DNA of 64,000 bases, taken from contig OY755046.1 in assembly GCA_963576565.1 (NCBI GenBank), positions 53,733,471 through 53,797,470 of the forward strand, written 5' to 3'. The notes beneath the pieces are model-generated. The model did no database searches and was not told the origin of the DNA. It was given only the letters and a program-made list of their open reading frames with translations. Below are positions 56,303 to 64,000 of the stretch, piece by piece. The DNA is from Aspidapion aeneum (Eukaryota; Arthropoda; Insecta; Coleoptera; Brentidae). The translations under genes were made by a program, and so were the position numbers. How positions within the stretch are numbered: the stretch's first letter is position 1; every line of letters starts with the position of its first letter.

Positions 56303-56304
56303 TA

Positions 56305-56862
56305 CAGTGAAACCTCTCCTTGCGGACACCTCTATTATGCGGACACTCCCTTTAGGCGGACAAATTTGTTGGAACCAAGCTTTTCTCTATTTTTTTTCAT
56401 GTAAAATTCACTCCTATAATCGGACACTCTAATAACCGGACCCGGACAATTTTTTTGGGTTAACAAATTCTAAAACCTCCCTTAACCGGACGCGAACTTC
56501 TGACAACAAGACGGAGCGCTGCACGACATGGGCATAAATATTATGTAGTATGTTGGCAACAACGCACTCTGCAGCCGGGGAATTCCCTTTTTTCGTTTTG
56601 ATACTAATAGATCTCTTTAAAATGGCGCCTAGTAAAAAACTTCTTAGTTTACGTGAAAAATGGAAGTTGTTAACGTTTTGGAGAAGGAATATCTGTCAGT
56701 ACGAAAGATCGCTGAAAAATTTAATATCGGAAAAACTCAAGCAGAGGAAATTGTCAATAAATATATATTAAAATTTCGCAGTTCTCTCCCAAAGGCGGAC
56801 ACATCCAATAAGCGGACAAAATCGACGAAACCGTGAGTGTCCGCTTATAGGAGTTTTCACTG
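56305..56862 (+). mobile_element. pogo/Tigger-like element, internally deleted
   Basis: The TIRs CAGTGAAACCTCTCCTTGCG (56305) and the inverse ending GGAGTTTTCACTG (56862) are flanked by TA. GCGGACA motifs recur inside both ends. The interior keeps a transposase start (see next feature). Confidence 0.8.
56622..56770 (+). pseudogene. Tigger transposase N-terminus (CENP-B-type HTH)
   Basis: An ATG opens MAPSKKLLSLREK. After a one-base shift near 56660 the frame reads VLEKEYLSVRKIAEKFNIGK and TQAEEIVNKY, the CENP-B-like helix-turn-helix of pogo/Tigger transposases. The catalytic DDE domain is absent. Confidence 0.75.
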
Positions 56863-56898
56863 TATTTAAGCAATGGTTAGGGCCAGCGATACCCTACG

Positions 56899-57472
56899 AG
56901 TGACGCAATCATCGGTTCCACGTACGGTATTCAAAGTCCCGTAACGATTATACGTATTAGCAGTTTAATACTGATACTGATACGGGAAAATAAAAAGAGA
57001 TGCTTTTTTACCCTAATATTTTTGTTGTTATCAATTATATTTATAATTTTATGGTTCAGTGGTACCGAAAAAAAATGTACCAACATATTTTTTTTCGAAG
57101 GCCGGTCACACGCTACCTTTTTTTATTATTTTTATTTTTTCTTGATTGACTAAAATCCTGAATGAACCAAAATATTGCACAAATATCCGTTTAGGTAGAA
57201 AATTGACCAGCTTTTTGGGTAAAAGCTCGAATAAAAGGGTCATTTTAGAATTACGGGAGTAATATCCCTGGAATAATAACATCTCATCTTGTTTGTAATA
57301 ACAAATATATTGCTGACGCCGTACATTGAAGTTTATATATGCACCCAAATGGTCTAATTAGGTATCATTATACTTTTACAAGTTGTATTGGTCATTTTAG
57401 TTATAAGTATTTTTTGTAGTCTTTTCAAATAAAAAGTTTTTTAAAAGCTACGTCACCGGACTTCGTATTTAA
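56899..57472 (+). repeat. 5' LTR of errantivirus-like element (boundaries inferred)
   Basis: The right end is set by the primer site at 57474. The left end is placed at AGTGACGC (56899) because LTRs of this group often start AGTGAC or AGTTA; no second LTR is in the window to confirm it. TATATATG is at about 57334 and AATAAA at about 57428. Confidence 0.45.
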
Positions 57473-57473
57473 T

Positions 57474-57492
57474 TGGCGCTGCGAACAGGATA
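57474..57492 (+). promoter_or_regulatory. primer-binding site of errantivirus-like element
   Basis: TGGCGCTGCGAACAGGATA overlaps the LTR end (TTTAATTGGCGC), the arrangement seen in gypsy-type errantiviruses. Confidence 0.65.
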
Positions 57493-57844
57493 GTGCGATT
57501 TCGTCCTTTATCGGTTTTCCGTTGTACGAAAGTGACTTTTAAGTCTTAGTGCGCTATTCAAACCGAACTTTACGTCCCGTACGAATTGTGAACTTTTTCT
57601 TAAAAGAAAATACCTTTTACGACGTCGAACGTAAAGAAGTGTTGTGGAATAAAGCCTGGAGTTGAAGCTAGTGACGTCTACCGTGTTGTATGAGTCCCGC
57701 CGAAGCCAAAAGCCTAACCAACGACACATCCCTACTGAGCCCGGTGTCATAGGCAGAAAAGCTAAAGTCAACCCCCATTTATAGGATTCCTTTTGGTGGC
57801 GTAACCTCTACAGAACAAGCCTTATGGATTTATCCTCGATTGTT

Positions 57845-57852
57845 ATGTAAGT
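57845..57852 (+). promoter_or_regulatory. candidate splice donor for env mRNA
   Basis: A consensus GTAAGT (57847-57852) lies 17 bp before the gag ATG (57869). The two bases before it are A and T. Errantiviral env is made from a spliced mRNA with a donor in this region. The matching acceptor candidate is AG at 63152-63153. Confidence 0.5.
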
Positions 57853-57868
57853 TTTTTTGACTTTCTTG

Positions 57869-59512
57869 ATGCCTAGGCGATTAAAGAATATTTTAGAAAA
57901 GAACAAAACAAAACTAGGATTAGGAGCAGAAAATAAGAAAGAAAACGTTAAAACTGAAATTGAAAACTATCTAGCAAGTTTGAAGAAACCGTCTTTAAAT
58001 TTAAATTTTGAGCAAATAAGTAGTTTGCAAAGTAGTTTAAGAAATTTAAGTGGTCAGTCGACATCGAGACTAGACACTCAACAGCAATTAGAAAGTATAG
58101 AAGAAAGTTTAGAAGAAAATACTGAAAATAATTTAGAAAATAGATTTTTAGAAAATTTTGATTCTTTAAATTTTGCAAATTTAAACACTAGTTTTAACAG
58201 TAGTTTAAGTAGCGTTAGTAGTAACCAATTAGATAACACTTTACAAAACGAAGAACTTTCTAACACAATGGAAAATCTTAAATTTTACACGTCATTGTTG
58301 CCCACATTTGATGGCAGTCAATCCCATTTAGAAAGTTTTTTGATTTCTGTACAAGAATTTTATGAACTTTATTTTGGTAATTCTATTGAGCAACAAAAAT
58401 TGGTCATGTCTGCCATAAAATCGAAACTGGTAGGCAAAGCTCAAAATTTTCTATTAGAAAGGCCAGATTTAAATACTTTTGAAAAAATTAAGTTAGCTTT
58501 AAGACAAAAATTTGGTGATCCAATTAATCACGAAATTTTGATGCAAGAACTTCAGTACATTAAAATTGACGCAAACGAAGACATTTTGCAGTTTATCGAT
58601 AGACTTAAGGCCTTTTGCCAAAGAATTTTTGGAAAAATTCAATGTGAAGTAGCAGATAACGCACAAAAGTTACTGCTTATATCTCAAGTAGAAAAAGTAT
58701 CTGTTTTAATTTTGACCGCAAACTCCCCAGACTCTTTAAAAACGCTTCTTATGCTTAAAACTCCTGCAACTTTAGACGAAGCCTACAAGGACGTCATGAG
58801 TAATAACATAGTAGAAGCGCAAGTCAATTTTACAAGTAATAACTCGAACTTGCACAAAGGAAATAATTCATTTTTAAAACCCAACAATAACTTTAGACAA
58901 AACCAAAATTTTAATCGCAACCCCCAAACTAATCAAATAAGACCAAAACCACCCCAACAACGTTTTAACCCGTTTATGCAACCTTTTTCGAACCCTCAGT
59001 TTACCAGACAATTTAATTTTAATCCACCTTTTAACTCTCAATTTAGACAACCTAACTTTAATTTTAATCAACCTAGACCTTTTCAAAATCCACCTCAAAA
59101 TTTTCAAAATTTTGGAAGACCAACTAACGCCTTCGCCCCACAAAATAAACCCATTTTAGACAAGCCAACCCCTATGTCGACATCAACAATTGGTCCGTCA
59201 AGGCAACACTATCAAAGACCCCCATACAATCGACCTTCAGGAATTTTTAAACCCTCAGGATTTTTGACAAATGTAGAAACATACCCAGAACAAACTTACG
59301 AACAAAACTACGAACAAACCTACGAACAAACCTGTGAAAATCAAACTTACAATAATTATAGTGAAGAAAACCCTGACTATTTTTACGATCCTCATTTTTA
59401 TAACGAAGAACCCACTAGCCAACAAGAAAACTGCTCTTACGAACATAATTTACAAACAAACGCCGCAAGCGAAAATTTTCAGGAAACAGCCTTGGATCCC
59501 CCGTCGACTTAA
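57869..59512 (+). CDS. errantivirus-like gag
   Basis: The first ATG after an in-frame stop (57848) is at 57869 and opens a 547-codon gag, the structural polyprotein. The N-terminal third is rich in Ser, Leu, Asn and Glu. A capsid-like region follows from about residue 140 (FYTSLLPTFDGSQSHLESFL, then FGDPINHEILMQEL). The C-terminal third is strongly biased to Asn, Gln, Pro and Phe and includes four or five repeats of YEQ(T/N) near the end. There is no CCHC knuckle, as is usual in this group. The gene is intact. It ends at TAA 59510, overlapping pol by a -1 frameshift. Confidence 0.85.
   Translation: MPRRLKNILEKNKTKLGLGAENKKENVKTEIENYLASLKKPSLNLNFEQISSLQSSLRNLSGQSTSRLDTQQQLESIEESLEENTENNLENRFLENFDSLNFANLNTSFNSSLSSVSSNQLDNTLQNEELSNTMENLKFYTSLLPTFDGSQSHLESFLISVQEFYELYFGNSIEQQKLVMSAIKSKLVGKAQNFLLERPDLNTFEKIKLALRQKFGDPINHEILMQELQYIKIDANEDILQFIDRLKAFCQRIFGKIQCEVADNAQKLLLISQVEKVSVLILTANSPDSLKTLLMLKTPATLDEAYKDVMSNNIVEAQVNFTSNNSNLHKGNNSFLKPNNNFRQNQNFNRNPQTNQIRPKPPQQRFNPFMQPFSNPQFTRQFNFNPPFNSQFRQPNFNFNQPRPFQNPPQNFQNFGRPTNAFAPQNKPILDKPTPMSTSTIGPSRQHYQRPPYNRPSGIFKPSGFLTNVETYPEQTYEQNYEQTYEQTCENQTYNNYSEENPDYFYDPHFYNEEPTSQQENCSYEHNLQTNAASENFQETALDPPST
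59473..59479 (+). promoter_or_regulatory. -1 ribosomal frameshift heptamer
   Basis: A AAT TTT in the gag frame fits the X XXY YYZ slippery rule. It is followed in the -1 frame by pol, open to 63213, while gag stops 31 bases later. Confidence 0.75.
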
Positions 59513-62500
59513 ATAACGTTGCCCGACAAATCGAACTACCATATTTTTATTTACCAAAAACGCAAATAACAATTCTTATCGATTCAGGAGCCTCAGACTC
59601 TATAATCTCCCCAAAAATAGCCAAAATGTACCCCGATAATATATTTTTTGAACCTTTTGAAGTAACTGCCTGCAGAAAGACATACAAAGAAAATCAAAAT
59701 TTAAAATTAAATTTATTACAAGAACTAGGAATAAACGAAAATTTTAAAATGCGTGTTTTAGACTGGCATAAGGACTTTGATGCATTAATAGGCTCAAGAG
59801 ACCTTAAAAATTTAAACGGTATAGTCGACTTTGAAAATAGAATATTAACTTTAAACAAAATTAACATTCCTTTTTCGTTAGCCTATAACGAACCTTTAAA
59901 GCAGCCGATTCAAAATTTTCATGTCAATTCCTTGATAGTCCCTGTCAATTACAAAAAAGGCACTGCACTTTTGCCCTCTTTTTCTATAAATGATCACATT
60001 ATTCCCGACAGTCTCGTAAAAATCGAAAACGGTTTTTGCAAAATCCCCAATCCAAACCCAAACGTCAATATTAACTTTCACGATCGAGTCAAGGTCATAC
60101 CTCAAGAACAATTCGATATAATTGACCCCCCTAATCAATACAACACAGCCTTCGACCCTGACACACAATTAAGACTAGATCATCTCACGCCTCTTGAAAA
60201 ATCTAAAATTTTGCCTCTTTGTAAGGAATTCAAAGACATTATGTATAACGAAAATTGTGACCTTTCTTTTACAAGTCAAACTAAACATTTTATCCGCACG
60301 ACAAACGACCGTCCTATCTATGTTAAATCTTTTCGACATCCTCCAGCAATGAATGCTGAAATTCAAAGTCAAATTCAAAAGCTTCTTGACAATAAAATCA
60401 TTCGTCCCTCCATTTCTCCCTATTCTGCACCTGTTTGGATAGTTCCAAAAAAAGCAGATGCTTCTGGAAAGAAGAAATTTAGGTTAGTCATCGACTACCG
60501 CCGCTTGAACGATGAAACTATTGAGGACAAGTGGCCTCTTCCAAGAATAGACGAGATCCTGGATAATCTAGGAAAATGTACCTACTTCACGACCCTTGAC
60601 CTTGCCCAAGGTTTTCACCAAATAGAAATGGATCCTAAATCCATCGAGAAAACTGCTTTCACAGTTAATAACGGCCATTTTGAATACTTGCGCATGCCTT
60701 TTGGCTTAAAAAACGCCCCCGCCACATTCCAAAGAATGATGGACGAAGTCCTTAGGGACTACCTGTACAAATTCTGCTTTGTCTACATGGATGACGTAGT
60801 CATATTTTCAAAATCTTTATCAGAACACATTGATCATATTAGAATCATATTTAAAAAATTAAAAGAAGTAAACCTAAAAATACAGCCAGACAAATCAGAG
60901 TTTCTACAAAAAGAAGTTGCATTTTTAGGGCATATCATAACGCCGGAAGGTATTAAACCGAATCCAATGAAAATCGACGCGATCATACGTTACCCTATAC
61001 CTAGAACACAAAAAGAAATAAAATCTTTCTTAGGTCTCGTAGGATACTACCGCAGATTCATAAAGAACTTTTCTAAAATTACATTTCCTCTCACGCGATG
61101 TCTACGAAAAGGGAGCGAAATTAATATTAAAAATCAGGAATATCAAAATGCTTTTCAAAAATGTAAGGAACTTATAACAAACTCTCCCGTTCTTCAATAT
61201 CCCGACTTTACAAAACCCTTTATACTTACGACAGACGCCTCAAACATAGCTCTAGGCTCTGTCCTTTCGCAAAATAATAAACCGATCGCATATTACTCCA
61301 GAACTTTAAATTCAGCCGAGAAAAACTACTCTACTATAGAAAAAGAACTCCTTGCTATTCTAGAATCAACAAAACACTTTAGACCTTATCTTTACGGACA
61401 AAAATTCACCATAGAAACCGATCACAATCCATTAGTTTGGCTGTCAAAAATTCAAGAGCCAAACTCCCGTTTAATTCGTTGGAAACTTAAACTAGAGGAG
61501 TACAACTTCGAAATAAAATACAAAAAAGGCAAAGAAAATGTCGTTGCTGACGCACTCTCAAGAATAGACATCAACACCCACGAAACAAATGACGTCATGT
61601 CTATATCCCCTAACGTCGATCACTCAGTTGCGGACCTAACCGATTTTAATCTCTCCGATTACGTCATTAACGAAATTTACCAAGAAACACAAACCAACCT
61701 AACTCGCCTTAATGAAATGACAAAACCATCTACATCAAACTTAAATCCTTCTCAACCAATTGAAACTGACAAAGTTCAGAATGATAACGACTCTGACGTC
61801 ACCGTTCACTCGAACAACGACACAGACGGAAAATACCTACCGATTTCAGAATTACCCCTAAATTACGCAACTAATCGATTAATAATCGATTACGGTAAAG
61901 AATACAAACATTTCCATACAAACCCGTTTAAGAAAAATCATAACTTTGTGCGAATAAACAAAGATCAGCAACAAGGATGCATTCTTAAAATCTTAAAAGA
62001 AATAGTAAAACCCGATTCACTTTTCACGGTTTATATCCCAAATAATGAACTCAAACTCGAATTTCAAAGAATAGTTAGCTCAATTTTAAACCCTCATGCA
62101 AAACTTATTTTTTCAAACATTTATGTAACAGATGTCATTAATACCGAACAGCAAACAGAAATAATAGCAAATTACCACAAATCTAATCATAACGGCATAA
62201 CTGAAACCTACAATCATTTAAAACAAAAATATTATTGGCCTAAACTAAGAGACTCTATTACCAACTTTATAAACACCTGCGAAATATGCCTACAGAATAA
62301 GTACGAAAGACACCCTTACAAAATAGCATATGAAGGACCCTTATTGGCCGAAAAACCTTTTAAAACTCTTCATATGGACGTTTTTCGATTTTCAAATTGT
62401 CAATTTTTAACTATCATTGATTCATTTTCAAAATATGCACAAGCTTATTTTATCTCCGATCGAAACGCCGTTACTATTCTTAGCAAATTAAGACATTATT

Positions 62501-63213
62501 TTTCCCACCATAACACCTGTCAAAAAATTGTGACAGATAAAGGAACTGAGTTTGACAACAATCTCCTTAAAGAGTTCTGTCAACTATTTTGTATCGATTT
62601 ACATTATACAACACCCGCTAACTCCTCTTCTAATAGCCCCATCGAAAGGTTACATTCAACTTTGTTAGAAAAATTACGTATCTTGAAAATGCAAAATCCC
62701 GATGAGACACCTCAAAACATAATGACGTCAGCCATCTTAATATATAACCAAAGTATTCACTCTACTACCGGTTGTTCCCCCTTTTCAATTTTATATGGCC
62801 CTTATGTGAACGAACCAAACATAAATAACGACCTCACTCTTTTTGAACAATATAATGAACAACGAAAGAAAGAACTAATACCTTTTCACGATCAAGTTTT
62901 CAAAAAAGCATATCAAAAACAGTTACACACCACACAAAAACAAAATAAAAACACCGAAGAGCCCCCTCAAATTCAAAAAGATCAAACTATCTTTAGAAAA
63001 AACACCCTTCGAAATAAAATGAACCCCCAATTTATCCCTACCAAAGTAACTAACGTCAATAAAAATGTTATAACTGGTATCTCAAAAACTAAACCAATTA
63101 ACACACATGTCAGAAAAATAAAAAGACTCAGGAAAAAACCTAAATCATTCCAGGTTCCTGATCCTGTCCCTCCTGACATTGACGAACCTCAACCAGGCCC
63201 TTCAGGTCAATAG
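59476..63213 (+). CDS. errantivirus-like pol (protease, RT, RNase H, integrase)
   Basis: Entered by -1 frameshifting from gag. The protease has LIDSGASDS (about 59577), upstream of the first ATG (59626). Reverse transcriptase has RLVIDYRRLNDETIED (about 60481), LDLAQGFHQIEM, FGLKNAPATFQRMM and YMDDVVIFS (about 60784). RNase H runs from TTDASNIALGSVLSQ (about 61230) to TDHNPLVWL and NVVADALSRI. Integrase has an HHCC region (YHKSNHNG...CEICLQNKY, about 62173-62310) and catalytic D, D, E in HMDVF, VTDKGTEF and SPIERLHS. The C-terminus is Lys/Pro-rich. It is intact over about 1,245 codons and its 3' end overlaps the env frame. Confidence 0.92.
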   Translation, partial: FSGNSLGSPVDLNNVARQIELPYFYLPKTQITILIDSGASDSIISPKIAKMYPDNIFFEPFEVTACRKTYKENQNLKLNLLQELGINENFKMRVLDWHKDFDALIGSRDLKNLNGIVDFENRILTLNKINIPFSLAYNEPLKQPIQNFHVNSLIVPVNYKKGTALLPSFSINDHIIPDSLVKIENGFCKIPNPNPNVNINFHDRVKVIPQEQFDIIDPPNQYNTAFDPDTQLRLDHLTPLEKSKILPLCKEFKDIMYNENCDLSFTSQTKHFIRTTNDRPIYVKSFRHPPAMNAEIQSQIQKLLDNKIIRPSISPYSAPVWIVPKKADASGKKKFRLVIDYRRLNDETIEDKWPLPRIDEILDNLGKCTYFTTLDLAQGFHQIEMDPKSIEKTAFTVNNGHFEYLRMPFGLKNAPATFQRMMDEVLRDYLYKFCFVYMDDVVIFSKSLSEHIDHIRIIFKKLKEVNLKIQPDKSEFLQKEVAFLGHIITPEGIKPNPMKIDAIIRYPIPRTQKEIKSFLGLVGYYRRFIKNFSKITFPLTRCLRKGSEINIKNQEYQNAFQKCKELITNSPVLQYPDFTKPFILTTDASNIALGSVLSQNNKPIAYYSRTLNSAEKNYSTIEKELLAILESTKHFRPYLYGQKFTIETDHNPLVWLSKIQEPNSRLIRWKLKLEEYNFEIKYKKGKENVVADALSRIDINTHETNDVMSISPNVDHSVADLTDFNLSDYVINEIYQETQTNLTRLNEMTKPSTSNLNPSQPIETDKVQNDNDSDVTVHSNNDTDGKYLPISELPLNYATNRLIIDYGKEYKHFHTNPFKKNHNFVRINKDQQQGCILKILKEIVKPDSLFTVYIPNNELKLEFQRIVSSILNPHAKLIFSNIYVTDVINTEQQTEIIANYHKSNHNGITETYNHLKQKYYWPKLRDSITNFINTCEICLQNKYERHPYKIAYEGPLLAEKPFKTLHMDVFRFSNCQFLTIIDSFSKYAQAYFISDRNAVTILSKLRHYFSHHNTCQKIVTDKGTEFDNNLLKEFCQLFCIDLHYTTPANSSSNSPIERLHSTLLEKLRILKMQNPDETPQNIMTSAILIYNQSIHSTTGCSPFSILYGPYVNEPNINNDLTLFEQYNEQRKKELIPFHDQVFKKAYQKQLHTTQKQNKNTEEPPQIQKDQTIFRKNTLRNKMNPQFIPTKVTNVNKNVITGISKTKPINTHVRKIKRLRKKPKSFQVPDPVPPDIDEPQPGPSGQ

Positions 63214-63523
63214 ATTGGACAATAATGGATTCTACACCGAAGAAATCTCTCCTTCTTTAGTTGTAAGCCATTATCATACTATGTACATACCTTTTAATAT
63301 GACAAAAATTAAAACGTCTCTAAGCCAACTTTTTACTACTAATTCCCTATTTTTATCCCCTTTAGTCAATCAAGTTAATAATACTTTATTAAAAATACAA
63401 TTTCAATTCCTTGAATCATGCTTAAACGATACGTACAATACTTATGAAAAACTAAATTCTTTAGAAAACAATGAACTTAGAAAGAAACGTGGTTTATTCA
63501 ACCTACTGGGAAGCGGTATTTAA
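63154..63523 (+). pseudogene. errantivirus-like env, N-terminal part (frameshifted at 63521)
   Basis: This frame overlaps the end of pol and lacks its own upstream ATG. It begins after an AG at 63152-63153 with a run of hydrophobic residues (FLILSLLTL) that looks like a signal peptide. Splicing from the donor at 57847 would supply the first two bases of a start codon. About 110 codons on is a basic, furin-like site RKKR followed by a Gly/Leu-rich start of a fusion-peptide-like segment. The frame ends there at TAA 63521, while similar sequence continues in another frame. Assigned to the insect retroviral fusion-type envelope by position and this cleavage pattern. The copy is broken as it stands. 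Confidence 0.65.
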
Positions 63524-64000
63524 ATTTGTCACAGGAAACCTAGATAATACCGACCTAGACACAATAACGCAGAACTTACAAATACTGAAACAAAATCAAA
63601 TTAACACGATGCACAAGATAAATGACCTTAGTTCATTTGCCGGGAATATTATAAACAAATTCCAGGAAAATGTAAACATTATAAATAAAAACGCAAAATG
63701 CATTCGCTTCGAAATTTTAAAATTGAATAATGAAATCACGTTATTACTCAGTATGCAAAACCAAATTTTACAAATCTCAAAACTAAACAAATTTTTGGAA
63801 AAAATGCTGAGAATGATATCTTTTGCGCATCTGCAAACTTTAGATTTAGAAATTTTGAATGTCAATGAAATTAGGGAAATTTGGCAATATTTGACAGCTC
63901 ATTATCCAAAAAATTCTCTATGGCCACTAAAACACCTGTCAGAATTAACTCTTATATGTAAAACTGGCCTTATTCTGTTAAAAGATATGTCAATCATTGT
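63522..64000 (+). pseudogene. errantivirus-like env, continuation (runs off window)
   Basis: After a one-base shift the reading frame is open to the window end, about 159 codons. It has alternating hydrophobic and Asn/Lys-rich helices (for example LQILKQNQINTMHKINDL), as expected for the heptad region behind a fusion peptide. The transmembrane anchor and 3' LTR would lie beyond 64000. Confidence 0.6.

Noticed and set aside
58874..59446. Minus-strand frames opposite errantivirus gag
   Set aside because: Shadows of the Asn/Pro/Phe-biased gag C-terminus.

Overview
The window looks like transposon-dense, AT-rich arthropod chromatin, most likely from an insect. The evidence is the mix of families: BEL/Pao and Ty3/Gypsy LTR elements, an env-bearing errantivirus-like element, mariner, hAT-like and pogo/Tigger DNA elements, several LINE remnants, and degenerate TTAGG-like repeats. 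I see no ordinary host gene, tRNA or rRNA. Almost every long open frame belongs to a mobile element.

Layout. 1-5646: the 3' part of a BEL/Pao element with an uninterrupted polyprotein, plus its 3' LTR. 5647-29140: no intact gene. It holds foldback elements (6897-8262, 11235-11902, 23094-24602, 25585-25837, 28389-28880), a ~259-bp repeat array (9080-10540), mariner, hAT and LINE relics, and a TIR-bounded element (27559-29104) carrying one short exon with a splice donor. 29141-43737: a three-level nest. A pogo-like MITE (TIRs at 29141 and 43737, TA target) was split by a Ty3/Gypsy element (29473-43633), whose RNase H domain was split by a BEL/Pao element (34105-41698, 5-bp duplication GTTTC). 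43740-56870: a ~170-bp satellite array, a ~142-bp array, a mariner split by a LINE fragment, several TIR elements and a pogo/Tigger relic. 56899-64000: the 5' LTR, gag, pol and start of env of an errantivirus-like element that runs off the window.

How the parts work. Each LTR element encodes the usual set: gag (particle), protease, reverse transcriptase/RNase H and integrase. The errantivirus-like copy has open gag and pol linked by a canonical -1 slippery heptamer, and an env reading frame that appears to need splicing and is broken by a frameshift. The gypsy copy has at least three frameshifts and the BEL insertion. The nested BEL copy has only two in-frame stops. Both LTR pairs in the nest look nearly identical by eye apart from indels, which suggests fairly recent insertions.

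Most notable observation: the untranslated leader of the gypsy element is a tandem array with an exact 113-bp period. Each unit carries a perfect three-pentamer heat-shock element (TTCnnGAAnnTTC), seven in all, starting at 30048, 30161, 30274, 30387, 30500, 30613 and 30726. The LTR promoter has further imperfect HSE-like inverted repeats just upstream of a TATA box. This suggests a heat-inducible insect retrotransposon. The nested BEL element also has a tandem leader (~107 bp) and, next to its LTR, a cluster of seven CGATA (DRE/BEAF-like) motifs.
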